Shown here: one piece after another, positions 1 through 13,000 of the stretch
How the letters are laid out: each line of letters begins with the position of its first letter
How positions within the stretch are numbered: the first letter of the stretch is position 1
Source: Alcaligenaceae bacterium
GTDB lineage: Bacteria > Pseudomonadota > Gammaproteobacteria > Burkholderiales > Burkholderiaceae_B
Assembly: GCA_013416455.1 (NCBI GenBank)
Contig: JACCES010000003.1
Span: 186,001 to 250,000, forward strand
Reading direction: 5' to 3'
DNA: 64,000 bases
The notes under the pieces: generated by a model
What the model was told of the DNA's origin: nothing
Databases searched by the model: none
The model's input: the letters and a program-made list of their open reading frames with translations, nothing else
Program-made: the position numbers and the translations under genes

Positions 1-391
1 TCCCGGTGGAAACGGACTCCAGGCGCTCGATCAACGCGCCATGCGCCACGATGAGACGGGCGCCGGAATCCCGGATCACATGCTCGAGCAGGCCGCCCTT
101 GTAGCCGACATTGATCGGCACATAGACCGCCCCGAGGTAGTTCAGGGCCAGCATCACCAGCATGGCCTGCCTGCCGTTGGGGAACCAGCAAACCACAGCG
201 TTCCCCCGCGCTACGCCGAGCAGCTGCAGCCCGGCGGCATAGCGCCGCACCTCATCATGCAGGTCGCCGTACGTGAGCGCGCTCTCGTCGTCGAACAGGG
301 CAAATACTTTATCCGGCATTTCCCGAGCCCGGCGCTCGATCAGTGCCCGAATGACACAGTCATTCCGGCCGGGCATGCGTTCATCCAACAC
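1..391 (-). CDS. Acyl-CoA synthetase (AMP-binding), N-terminal part, runs off the window
   Basis: Class I adenylate-forming enzyme that would activate a carboxylic acid to its CoA thioester through an acyl-AMP. Only the first about 130 residues are present; the coding sequence continues beyond base 1. The visible part contains the family-typical N-terminal segments: residues giving ALFDDESALTYGDLHDEV, then VVCWFPNGRQAMLVMLALNYLGA followed by VYVPINVGYKG, a normal ligase N-domain pattern. The start is taken at a GTG at 391 because AAGGAG lies 9 nt upstream; an ATG at 376 in the same frame is the alternative. It lies 82 bp downstream of the fadB-like gene on the same strand, so it is probably the third gene of the thiolase-fadB operon and primes its substrate. 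Substrate chain type cannot be read from this fragment. Confidence 0.85.
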   Translation of the reverse strand, partial: MLDERMPGRNDCVIRALIERRAREMPDKVFALFDDESALTYGDLHDEVRRYAAGLQLLGVARGNAVVCWFPNGRQAMLVMLALNYLGAVYVPINVGYKGGLLEHVIRDSGARLIVAHGALIERLESVSTG

Positions 392-473
392 TTTCTTTGT
401 CTCCTTTTTCGCGCGGGGCAGACCGCGCCGCCTCTTTCATTCTTCCAAGCACGGCAATCCCGTGATGGCCGTA

Positions 474-2609
474 TCAGACATAGAGCCGAGACCAGTCGGC
501 GGCGCTGTCCCGCAGCCATGCCGAAGGACGGAACCGCTCGCCGTGGCTGTCGGCGAAGGCGTCGCACTCCTGAACGAAAACCGGCGCTCCAACCGTTTCG
601 ATCAAAGAGAGGGGGCCGCCCGCCCACTCGGGAAAGCCCAGACCCAGCACCGCGCCCAGATCCGCATCAACCGCGCGAGATACCACGCGATCCTCCAGAC
701 AGCGTGCTGATTCGATCGCGGCAATGTACAGCAAGCGCTTCCTTACTCTCTCGGCGTCCGGCTGCGCCGGCCCGACCGGATAAAGGGACCCGAGCCCGGG
801 CCAGAGACGCTTGGAGCCGTCTTCCAGAAAATCGTAGAAACCGCCGGAACTCTTGCGTCCCAGGCGCCCGAGCGCATTCATGCGCGCGATCACCTCGCCC
901 GCATGCAATCGAAGGAATTGCTCGGGCAGGCTATCGGCCTGCGCCTGTGCAATGACACTGGCCTGCAGATCCAGGGAAACCTCGTCGGTCACGGCCAGCG
1001 GCGGCATCGCGTAGCCCGCGCGAACGGCGCTGTTCTCGATCAGGGCGGGAGACACGCCCTCGGCCAGCATCGCCATGCCCTCATCGATATAGGCGCAGAA
1101 CACGCGACTGGTGAAGAAGCCGGGGCCATCCTTGACGACGATCGGCGTTTTGCGCAGCTGCGCCGCAAGATCCAGGGCCCACGCCAGTGTTTCCTCGCTG
1201 GTGCCGTCGGCGCGGATGATCTCGACCAGAGCCATGCGCGGCACTGGGGAAAAAAAGTGCATTCCGATCACCTGCGCCGGATTGACCCAATGCTTGGCGA
1301 GACCCGCAATCGGAAGGGTCGACGTATTGGACGCCAGGAAGAAGCCCTTGCGATCATGGCTCGCCACCTCCGCCAGTTGGCGGAATGCGGCTGCTTTGGC
1401 GCCGCTGTCCTCGATGATCGCCTCAATCACGCAGTCGCAATCGGCCAGCAGGCCGAGGCCGGTTCCCGCCCGCAGTCTTTCCATGAAACCGGACGCATCC
1501 TTGCCCTGGCGCTGCCAAGCCCGCCCGAGCCTGTGCGTCGCGGTCCGCAGCTGTTCTTCGCCGGCATCGACGAGCGCGACCTCCATGCCCGCTTCCAGCG
1601 CCACCTGGGCAATGCCCGCCCCCATCATGCCGGCTCCCAGGATGCCCAGGCGTTTCACCGGAGCGGGAGAAATGTTCCGCGGTCGCGCGGACAGCTTGCG
1701 GGCGCGGTTCCGTTCCAGGAAACCCGTGCGAATCAAATTGCGGGCGGTCGGGTCCGCCATCAGTTCGCCAAACGCCCTGCGTTCGACCATGAGGGCCCGG
1801 TCCATGGGCAGCTGCGTTCCTTCGTAGACGACCGCCAGTATGGACAATGGCGCGGGATAGTTGTCCTTGGTCTGCATCCTTACACGCGCCGTCCCCAGAC
1901 CGAAATGCGCAAACGCATCCGCTGCCATCGGGCCGGCGCCGTCCGGAATGGCATAGCCGGGCCGGTCCCAGGGCTGGCGGGGGTCCGGTTGCGACAACAC
2001 CCATCGCCGCGCATGCGGCACAGCGTCTCCGGATGGCACCACGGCATCGACAAGCCCGCTGTCCCCGGCCTGTGCCGCGTTCATTGTGCGGCCCGTCAAC
2101 AGCAAAGGGAGCGCAGAACCGATGCCTATCAGGCGCGGCAACCGCTGCGTACCGCCTCCCGCCGGCAGCAAGCCGAGGCCCACTTCCGGCAGGCCCACAA
2201 CCGCCGTGGGCCTGTCCTCCATCACACGGTAATGGCATGCCAGGCAGAACTCGTATCCGCCGCCCAATGCGGACCCGTTGATCGCCACCGCGACGGGTTT
2301 GCCGCAGGTTTCGAGCTGGCGCAGCACATCGGCCGCGGGCGCGATGAATGCCATGGCCTGCTCCGGTGTCAGCGGTTGCTCCAGGCGCCTGGCAATGGCC
2401 TTTATGTCCGCGCCGGCAAGAAAGCCCGTGTCCTTGCCCGACGTTATCACCATGCCGACGATTTCCGCATCCAGCCTGATGCGCTCGATGGCACGCGCCA
2501 GAGACTCGCACAACTGTGGCGTAAAAACATTGACCGTTTGGCCAGGCACATCGATGGTCAGGACGGCAACACCGTCCAGGTCCACCTGCAGATGAAGGGG
2601 CTCCGACAT
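474..2609 (-). CDS. FadB/FadJ-like bifunctional enoyl-CoA hydratase / 3-hydroxyacyl-CoA dehydrogenase
   Basis: A 711-residue multifunctional beta-oxidation enzyme that hydrates 2-enoyl-CoA and oxidises the 3-hydroxyacyl-CoA with NAD. The N-terminal crotonase domain (about 1-190) shows the oxyanion-hole segment FLAGADIKA and the two conserved glutamates in GGGYEF (E120) and GLPEVGLGLLPAGGGTQRLPR (E142). The dehydrogenase part (from about 325) has the Rossmann motif GAGMMGAGIA, NTSTLPI and GMHFFSPVPRM with the catalytic His. Its length is close to E. coli FadJ/FadB. The reading frame is open further upstream, but the ATG at 2609 is preceded by AGGAAG and starts the family-typical sequence. Its start lies 10 bp after the thiolase stop, so the two are surely co-transcribed and act as consecutive steps. 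Substrate specificity is not determined; steroid, terpene or fatty acid chains are all possible. Confidence 0.93.
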   Translation of the reverse strand: MSEPLHLQVDLDGVAVLTIDVPGQTVNVFTPQLCESLARAIERIRLDAEIVGMVITSGKDTGFLAGADIKAIARRLEQPLTPEQAMAFIAPAADVLRQLETCGKPVAVAINGSALGGGYEFCLACHYRVMEDRPTAVVGLPEVGLGLLPAGGGTQRLPRLIGIGSALPLLLTGRTMNAAQAGDSGLVDAVVPSGDAVPHARRWVLSQPDPRQPWDRPGYAIPDGAGPMAADAFAHFGLGTARVRMQTKDNYPAPLSILAVVYEGTQLPMDRALMVERRAFGELMADPTARNLIRTGFLERNRARKLSARPRNISPAPVKRLGILGAGMMGAGIAQVALEAGMEVALVDAGEEQLRTATHRLGRAWQRQGKDASGFMERLRAGTGLGLLADCDCVIEAIIEDSGAKAAAFRQLAEVASHDRKGFFLASNTSTLPIAGLAKHWVNPAQVIGMHFFSPVPRMALVEIIRADGTSEETLAWALDLAAQLRKTPIVVKDGPGFFTSRVFCAYIDEGMAMLAEGVSPALIENSAVRAGYAMPPLAVTDEVSLDLQASVIAQAQADSLPEQFLRLHAGEVIARMNALGRLGRKSSGGFYDFLEDGSKRLWPGLGSLYPVGPAQPDAERVRKRLLYIAAIESARCLEDRVVSRAVDADLGAVLGLGFPEWAGGPLSLIETVGAPVFVQECDAFADSHGERFRPSAWLRDSAADWSRLYV

Positions 2610-2619
2610 GAAAATCTTC

Positions 2620-3825
2620 CTATACACGTTCAATGACCAATGCCGTCGACTGGCCGGCGGCCGCACACAAGGTCACCAGACCCACCCCATCGCCACGCCG
2701 CTCCAGTTCATCGAGCAGCGTCCCGACCAGCATGGCGCCCGTCGCCCCCAGGGGATGCCCCAACGCGATGGCCCCGCCGTTCACATTCACCCGATCGGCG
2801 TCGAGGCCGAAATGCCGCATATAGCGCAAAGGCACGACGGCAAAGGCTTCATTGACCTCGAACAGGTCGATGTCCGCGGCCGACATGCCCAGGCTCCGCA
2901 GCAGGCGCTGCGTGGCTGGCAACGGCCCGTCCAGACTGAGCAGCGGCTCGCTTGCGCAACTCACGCTTCCGAGCACACGCGCCCTGGGCGGGATGCCACT
3001 TTCCCGGCCGAACCCGGCATTGCCGAGCAGCACGGCACACGCGCCATCGACGATGCCGCTGGAATTGCCGCTTGTATGGATATGCCGGATGGCCTCGACG
3101 TCGGGATAGCGATCTTTCGCGATGAACCCGAACCCCTGCTCCGCCATCGGGCCGAACACCGGCCGCAACTTCGCCAGCCCTTCCAGCGAGCTGCCCGGAC
3201 GGATCGCCTCATCGCGCTCCAGCACCGTCTGGCCGAGACTGTCCCGTACGGCCACAAGCGATTTGTCGAAATGGCCGGCCGCCTGGGCATGCGCCGCGCG
3301 CTGCTGGCTTTGAAGGGCGTAACTGTCCACGTCCTCCCGCGTCCAGCCGTCCAGCGTCGCCAGCAGGTCGGCGGCCACGCCGTTGGGCATGTAGGGAAAC
3401 CTTGTCCCCAGTCGGACATCTGTATAAAAAGCGCCGCCATCGCTGCCGATGGCAACGCGGGACATGGATTCGACACCGCCGCCGATGGCGGCCTGCGCCT
3501 GCCCGGAGGAAATCAAGGCATGCGCCATGCGGACCGTGTCGAGCCCCGAGGTGCAGAAACGGTTCAGCTGATAGCCGCCGACGGCATCGCCATAACCCGC
3601 ATGCAGCAATGCCGCCCGGGTCAGGTCGGCGCCCTGCTCTCCCACCGGCATTACGATTCCGAGTCCCACCTCACCCAGACGCTCGACAGGAAAATCGGTA
3701 CGGCGGCGCAAAGCCTGCAACACCTGGCTGGCCAGTTCCAACGCCGGGATTTCATGCAGTGCGCCGTCCGGCCGCCCTTTACCCCTGGGCGTGCGCACAT
3801 GATCGTAGATATAGGTTTCGCTCAT
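2620..3825 (-). CDS. Acetyl-CoA C-acyltransferase (thiolase)
   Basis: A 401-residue degradative thiolase (FadA/FadI type) that cleaves 3-ketoacyl-CoA with CoA to give acetyl-CoA and the shortened acyl-CoA. The nucleophilic Cys is in [11 protein letters not shown] (C91), the His in [11 protein letters not shown] (H357), and the second Cys in TLCAAAGQS (C387). The frame extends 66 codons further upstream, but [15 protein letters not shown] at 3825 is the typical thiolase N-terminus. It is the first gene of the operon thiolase - fadB-like - acyl-CoA synthetase, and is divergent from a MalT-like regulator whose start lies about 220 bp away. That neighbourhood suggests inducible control by an acyl or CoA metabolite, which is inference. 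Confidence 0.93.
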   Translation of the reverse strand: MSETYIYDHVRTPRGKGRPDGALHEIPALELASQVLQALRRRTDFPVERLGEVGLGIVMPVGEQGADLTRAALLHAGYGDAVGGYQLNRFCTSGLDTVRMAHALISSGQAQAAIGGGVESMSRVAIGSDGGAFYTDVRLGTRFPYMPNGVAADLLATLDGWTREDVDSYALQSQQRAAHAQAAGHFDKSLVAVRDSLGQTVLERDEAIRPGSSLEGLAKLRPVFGPMAEQGFGFIAKDRYPDVEAIRHIHTSGNSSGIVDGACAVLLGNAGFGRESGIPPRARVLGSVSCASEPLLSLDGPLPATQRLLRSLGMSAADIDLFEVNEAFAVVPLRYMRHFGLDADRVNVNGGAIALGHPLGATGAMLVGTLLDELERRGDGVGLVTLCAAAGQSTALVIERV

Positions 3826-3883
3826 CTTTGGATTCGGTCTTTGGAGACCCCGCAACGGGGCCTGTAAAGTGGAATTCAGTGTA

Positions 3884-3921
3884 ACGACCCCATATTCTCG
3901 GGTCGTCGTCGAAAGCGACGA
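3884..3921. promoter_or_regulatory. Overlapping dyads in the thiolase / MalT-like regulator intergenic region
   Basis: Two adjacent inverted repeats lie between the divergent genes. ACGACCC (3884-3890) pairs with GGGTCGT (3900-3906) around a 9-nt centre, and TCGTCG (3906-3911) pairs with CGACGA (3916-3921) around AAAG. They are placed where an activator or autorepressor could act on both promoters. No assigned regulator consensus was matched. Confidence 0.35.
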
Positions 3922-4048
3922 ATTTGACGACGTATTGAAAACACGGCCCCGGCACTGGCATATGATGCTCGTGTCGGGTGGCGGCGCCTTCTGGTATTCA
4001 TGGATGGGCAGCCCGGCCCACATGGATCATCGCAGCAGAACAATCACC

Positions 4049-6724
4049 ATGACTTCGTCTTCGCAATCATTCTTTTCCTCCGCAAAGCTGAACCCCCCCG
4101 CCGGAAATGCCATGCAGATCATCCGCAATGCGCTTTGCATGCGGGTCCGCGATGCCCGCCACGCAAAACTGGTCATCATCCAGGCCCCGGCCGGCTTCGG
4201 CAAGACGACACTGCTGGCGCAGTGCCGTTCGGCCTTGTCGGCCAACGGCGTCGAGACGGGCTGGCTCACACTGGACCAGGCCGATAATGATCTGCCCCGC
4301 TTTTTCGCCTGCCTGGCCGCCGTGGTATCCCGCATCGTCATCGGTGGAAAAACGTATGCCACGCTCGCGGACGTGCTGCAGCAGCTGGATGGCCTGGAAT
4401 CGCCGTTCGCCCTGTTCTTCGACGACTTCGAGCTCATCCAGGAACCGGGAATCATCGAACTGTTCCAGGATGCGATCGAACACCTGCCACGCAATGGCCA
4501 AATACTGATCGCCACCCGCACGATGCCGCCATTGCGCCTTGGCAGGCTGCGCGCCCACGGTCAATTGCTGGAAATCGGCACCCGGGACATGCGCTTTTCC
4601 CTGGCGGAGACCACGGCGTTCTTCCAGCAGCATCGCCCGGACCTGTTGTCCTCGGAACAGCTCAGCCGCCTGCATACACGCACCGAAGGCTGGATCACCG
4701 CTCTTTACCTGGCCACCATCGCACTGAATCGCCATTCTCAGCCATCCGACTTCATCGAACACTTCTCCGGATCCGACCACGTCATCGCCACCTATCTCGC
4801 CGAAGACGTGCTGGATCACCAGTCGCCCGAGGTGCGCAGGTTCCTGCTGCGCACCTCGATCGTGCGCGACCTGAACCTGCCGCTGTCACAGGCCCTGAAT
4901 CCGAATCTGGACTGCCAGCGCATTCTTGACGACATTGCGCATTCCAACCTCTTCCTGGTTCCCATCTCGGAAGATGAACCCGTCTGGCGCTACCACAGTC
5001 TGTTTGCCGATTTCCTGCGCGCGCGCCTGGCCAAGGAACTGCCCGGCGAAATCCGTGAACTCCAGCTGCTGGCTTCGCTCTGGTACGAAAGCGTGCACCG
5101 TATCGTGCCGGCCATCGACCATGCGCTGGAAGGCCAGCATCTTGAGCGCGCCATGGAACTGCTGGCGGCACATGGCATGCAGTTTCTCCAGCAGGGCAGA
5201 ATGCGATTATTGTCGCGCTGGTTCTCCGCCATCCCCGATCGGGTTTTGTCCGGGTCGCCCTATCTGCAGGTGATGGATATCTGGTCCGCCTGTTTCACGG
5301 TCGGCCCCTGGGAGGCCATGGCCAGGCTGGACCGTTCGCAATGCCGCGACAGCGGCGACCCGCGTGTATGTGCGCACGTCAGCGCCCAGCTGCCCTTGAT
5401 GCTGGCCATGCAGGACCGCTACGAAGAAGCGCTGGTGGTCGGGCGTGAAAGCCTGTCCCGCTTGCCCAGCAACGACCCGTTCGCCGACAGTGTCATGTCG
5501 AATGCCATGGCGAATGTGATGTCCGTCATGGGGGAATATGCCGAAGCCAGGAGACTGCTGGATCATGCCCGCCGGACTCTGGGCGGCAGCGAGTTCATCC
5601 GTATGTATTCCGAGACCATGGAAGGCATCCTGGATTTGCAGGCCGGGCGATTGCGCCAGGCGGGCGCACGCTTCCGCATCGCTGTGGACGCGACGCCGGG
5701 CGGTTCCTACAACGGCATGCATGGCAACGCCTGGGCGGGCGTCCTGTATACCGGCACGCTCTACGAGACCGGCAATCTGCCCATGGCGGAACAGCTGCTC
5801 AATGTATACCTGCCCATAGCGCGCGACGTCGGCCTGCCCGATCACATGATCGAGAGCCATCTCCTGCGCACACGGATCGCCTACCTGCAGGGTGACATCG
5901 ATTTCGCCTTCGAGACGCTGACCGAACTGGAATACATCGGGCACCAGCGCCAGCTGCCGCGGGTGGTCGCCAGCGCCAAGCTGGAGCGCGCCCGCATCCT
6001 GTTCCTGCAGCAGAAGGCCGACGCCGCCAAAGCCGAACTCGACCATGCCGATGACCCGGTCTTGTGGAAACGCGTCAGGGCACTGCGATTGCCGGGCCAT
6101 GACCTCGATGATATCGTCATCGGCCGTGTGCGCTGGCACATCTCGTATGGCGATGCGGCATGGGCCACACAAAAACTCAGAGAGGAATTGGAGCATGCCC
6201 TTGCGGCGGGGCGTCATCGACGGGCACTGAAACTCAGGGTCCTGCTGGCGCTCGCGCAGCAGCATGGCGACAATCAGGACCTGACGATGACGACCATGAT
6301 CGAAATCCTGCGGCAATGCGCCGCCGAGGGGTTCGCGCGCATTGTGCTGGATGAGGGCGACGCCGTCGCCGTCCTGCTTCAGCGAATACATAACCGGGCC
6401 AGTTCATCACCCGCCCTGCTGTCGGATCCCATCCTGAGCGATTACCTGCGAAAGCTCATCGACAGTACGGAACCGCAACCCATGGACGCCTCCAACGCTG
6501 GCGACGCCGGCGGAATGCCAGCGCCCGACCAGGCGCTGACGCCACGGGAACTGCGGGTACTGGAGCTTCTGTCGCAGGGCTACTCGAACAGCGCCATCGC
6601 CGCCAAACTGTTTCTGGCCGACAGTACCGTACGAACACATCTTCGCAACATCAATCAAAAGCTTTCCGCCAACAACCGTACCCATGCCGTGGCGATCGCA
6701 CGGCAAATGGCGCTGATTCCGTGA
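4049..6724 (+). CDS. MalT-like LuxR-family ATP-dependent transcriptional regulator
   Basis: An 891-residue regulator of the LAL/STAND class, close to the 900 residues of MalT. An N-terminal NTPase has Walker A in QAPAGFGKTTLLAQ (about 45-58) and a Walker B-like FALFFDDFEL. A long helical, TPR-like sensor region follows. The C-terminal LuxR helix-turn-helix begins at LTPRELRVLELLSQGYSNSAIA and continues to the recognition helix STVRTHLRNI. The frame is open from 3869, but those first 60 codons overlap the divergent promoter region. ATG 4049 (MTSSSQS) is preferred; ATG 4022 is possible and no strong ribosome site separates them. It is divergent from the thiolase/FadB/acyl-CoA synthetase operon and is the obvious candidate for its inducer-dependent activator. 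Family members bind a small inducer and oligomerise with ATP; the ligand here is unknown. Confidence 0.9.
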   Translation: MTSSSQSFFSSAKLNPPAGNAMQIIRNALCMRVRDARHAKLVIIQAPAGFGKTTLLAQCRSALSANGVETGWLTLDQADNDLPRFFACLAAVVSRIVIGGKTYATLADVLQQLDGLESPFALFFDDFELIQEPGIIELFQDAIEHLPRNGQILIATRTMPPLRLGRLRAHGQLLEIGTRDMRFSLAETTAFFQQHRPDLLSSEQLSRLHTRTEGWITALYLATIALNRHSQPSDFIEHFSGSDHVIATYLAEDVLDHQSPEVRRFLLRTSIVRDLNLPLSQALNPNLDCQRILDDIAHSNLFLVPISEDEPVWRYHSLFADFLRARLAKELPGEIRELQLLASLWYESVHRIVPAIDHALEGQHLERAMELLAAHGMQFLQQGRMRLLSRWFSAIPDRVLSGSPYLQVMDIWSACFTVGPWEAMARLDRSQCRDSGDPRVCAHVSAQLPLMLAMQDRYEEALVVGRESLSRLPSNDPFADSVMSNAMANVMSVMGEYAEARRLLDHARRTLGGSEFIRMYSETMEGILDLQAGRLRQAGARFRIAVDATPGGSYNGMHGNAWAGVLYTGTLYETGNLPMAEQLLNVYLPIARDVGLPDHMIESHLLRTRIAYLQGDIDFAFETLTELEYIGHQRQLPRVVASAKLERARILFLQQKADAAKAELDHADDPVLWKRVRALRLPGHDLDDIVIGRVRWHISYGDAAWATQKLREELEHALAAGRHRRALKLRVLLALAQQHGDNQDLTMTTMIEILRQCAAEGFARIVLDEGDAVAVLLQRIHNRASSSPALLSDPILSDYLRKLIDSTEPQPMDASNAGDAGGMPAPDQALTPRELRVLELLSQGYSNSAIAAKLFLADSTVRTHLRNINQKLSANNRTHAVAIARQMALIP

Positions 6725-6776
6725 CGGGAAGCGGCATGGCACGGAATGCTGTGCCCGCACGCCTGGCGGCGGCGAT

Positions 6777-9898
<3,122 letters not shown>

Positions 9899-10067
9899 TG
9901 TCAGCCCCGTCGAGATCACGATATTGCTTCATGCCGATACTCCGTGAGGAAACCCGCCCGCAGGCCGGGTCTTCCTCGCCATCATTCAGGGGAGCCCAGG
10001 AGGCTCCGGAACAAAACTGCTTCGCCCGGCCGCGCCGCGAAGGACGCCGCCGGAATTCAGGCCATGC

Positions 10068-13000
10068 TCATGCCTCGGCAAGCTGCAAGGCCGATTCTAT
10101 GTCGACCGCGACGATACGCGATACGCCCTGCTCCTGCATCGTAACGCCGATGAGCTGCCGGGCCATCTGCATGGCGATCTTGTTGTGTGAAATGAAAAGA
10201 AACTGAGTGTGTTCGCTCATGCCGTTCACCAGGCTGGCATAGCGCTCGGTATTGGCGTCGTCCAATGGCGCATCGACCTCGTCCAGCAGGCAGAAAGGCG
10301 CCGGATTGAGCCTGAACAGCGCAAACACCAGCGCAGTGGCCGTAAGCGCCTTTTCGCCGCCCGAAAGCAGGTGGATGGTGCTGTTGCGCTTGCCCGGCGG
10401 CTGCGCCATGACCTGGACGCCGGCGTCCAGGAGGTCTTCGCCGGTGATGATGAGCTTCGCCTCGCCGCCGCCGAACAGGCGCGGAAACAGTTCACCGAAA
10501 TGCCCGTTGACGACATTGAAGGTGTCCTGGAGCAACTGGCGCGATTCCCGGTCGATCTTGCGGATGGCGTCTTCCAGCGTTTCGATGGCCAGCATCAGGT
10601 CGGCGTGCTGAGCATCCAGGAATTCCTTGCGCTCGCGGGCCGCCGTCAGTTCATCGAGGGCGGCCAGGTTCACCGGGCCGAGCGCCTCCACCGCGCGCGC
10701 CAGACGCTGCACTTCGGATTGAAGCCAACCCACGCGCCGCCACTCCGCCGACTGTTCGCCCAGCTGGCTGCGCAGTTCGGCACGATCCACCTTGTGCGCA
10801 TCGAGCTGTTCCGCGAATTGCTCGACGGCCAGGCGCGCCGCCTGCTCCTGGAGCTGCAATTCGGTAATGCGCGCCCGCATGGGTTCGAGCGAACGCTCCA
10901 GCTTCATTCTGTCTTCGTCGGCACCGCGCAGGGTGGCGGCGATGTTGTCCAGTTCGATGCGGGCCTGCCCGAGCGCTTCTTCACGGGCCGCGCGCTGCTC
11001 CAGGGCTTCCTGCAGGCCGGCCTCCGCCGCGGCGGCATCGAGCTCGAACAGCTCGCCCTGCAGGCCTTCGAGATCCAGGGCGGCGCGGCGCTCCTGTTCC
11101 TCGGCCATCTGGCGGTTGCGCTGCAGATCGGCCTGGCGGGCCTGCAGCGCGCGCTGGGCATATTCCGCTTCCTGCGCCTGCCGTTCGAGTTCCCGCAGCC
11201 GCTGGCGCGCGGCTTCGGCGCGATCATGCTGGGCCTCGCCGGACATCTCGGCGTCGGCGAAGCGGGTCTGCCACTCGGCAAGCTGTTCGTCCAGGGACTC
11301 GAAGCGGTCTTCCGCCTCGGCGCGGATGGCGGCAAGATCCTCGGACTGCGCCCGGATCTCCGCGAGATCGGCGGCCAGGCGCGTTTCACGCTCGCCGGAC
11401 TGCTCCGCCAATTGGCGCAGGCGGGAATGCTCCAGCTGCACATCGTGCAGGCGCCGGGTGATTTCGGATACCCGCAAGCGCGCCGGCCCCATCGCCTGGG
11501 AAGCCTGCTGACTGGCGGTTTCAGCCCTGGCCGCCTGGGAAACCGACTGATCGGCCATGAGCTGCTGGGCCTTGATGTCGCGCTGAAGATGTTCGATTTC
11601 CTGCTGACGCGCCAGCAGGCCGGCCTGCTCGGAATCGGCGGCGTAGAAGCGGATGCTGTGCCGATCGACCACATGGCCCTGTGCCACGACCAGCGCCATG
11701 CCCGGCTCCAGCCTGGCCCGCATGGCCATTGCCTCGGCCAGGTCATCACATACGTAGATGCCGGACAGCCAGTCATTCAGCAGGCTGCGCAAATCGGGGT
11801 CGCCCACCCGCAGCAGGCTGGCCAGGGGACGCAGGGGCAACGCCGGCGCGGGCGGCGGCGCTGCCGCCGGCACCTGATAAAGGGCCAGCCGCGACGGCGG
11901 CGCATCGGTGCTCAGCTTGGCCGCCTGATCGAGCTGGCGCAGTTCGAGCCCCGACATGCGTTCACGGAGCACGGATTCCAGAGCGGTTTCCCAGCCTTCC
12001 TCGATATGCAGCCGCTGCCAGAGACGGCCCAATTCAGCCAGGCCGTGCCGCTCCAGCCAGGGCTGAAGCGCCCCCTGTTTCTGCACATCTTCCTGCAGGC
12101 GGCTCAATGCCGCCAGCCTGGCTTCCAGCCCCGCCAGCTTGCGGGCCTCTTCCTGGGCCGCGGCCTGAGCCGCGCGGCGGGCGTCATCCAGCCCGGGCAG
12201 ACGTTCTTCCAGCTCGCCAAGCTGCGCCTGGGCTTCTTCAAGCTGTTCTTCCATGGCCGCGCAATCGCCCCGCAGACGCTCGATCAGCAGGGGATCCGGC
12301 GCATTCACGGCGCCGCGTTCCTGTTCCAGCCTGTCGCGGCGCTGCTCCAGCGCCTGCAGCTGGCGGTCGGCGTCCCGCTGCGCCTGGGCGGCCAGGGCGA
12401 GCGCCTGCTCGACCTTCGACAGCTCGACGCGAAGCCCGTCCCGTTCCCCCGCGGCCTGGCGCAGCGACAGTTCGATGCCGGGCAGTTCATCGCGCGCATC
12501 GTCAGTCTGGGCCCGCAGTTCTTCGGAACGGGCCGCGGCGGTCTCGCCTTCGGATTCCAGGTCATCCAGCTGCTGAACGCAATGCCGCTGCTGTTCCTGC
12601 CATTCCTGCTGCTGCGTCTGCAGTTGCTGGCGGCGCGCATGGAGACGATTGCGCGATTCGCTGACGTGCTTGATCTCGGCTTCCAGGCGGCTGACCAGTG
12701 CCGCCGCCTCGTAGAGCCGCCCTTGCGCGGCATGCACCGCATCGCTGGCCGCATAATGGGCCTGACGGCGCGATTCGAGCGCCGCCTCGCCGGCCCGCAT
12801 GGAGGCCATGGCGGATTCGAGTTCCGCCTGGGCCTGTTCGATGGCCACGGCCTTCTGCTGCCGATCCTCGCGGGCGGCCTGTTCACGCTGCAGCCAGAGC
12901 ATGCGCTGCTTGAGCTCGCCTTCCTGCTGCAGCCCGCGGTAGCGCTGGGCGACCTCGGCCTGCGCTTCCAGCCTTTCCAGATTGCTTGCCAGTTCGCGCA

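Noticed and set aside
903-2636. A 577-codon frame opposite the fadB-like gene
   Set aside because: Antisense shadow; no domain and no ribosome site, while the other strand has complete catalytic motifs.
6725-6776. GGCAC/GTGCC dyad between the MalT-like gene and ligA as a terminator
   Set aside because: A five-base stem with no T-run; expected by chance in this composition.
9991-10007. GGAGCC-CAGGA-GGCTCC hairpin between zipA and smc
   Set aside because: Only a 6-bp stem with no T-run on either strand; not enough for a terminator call.
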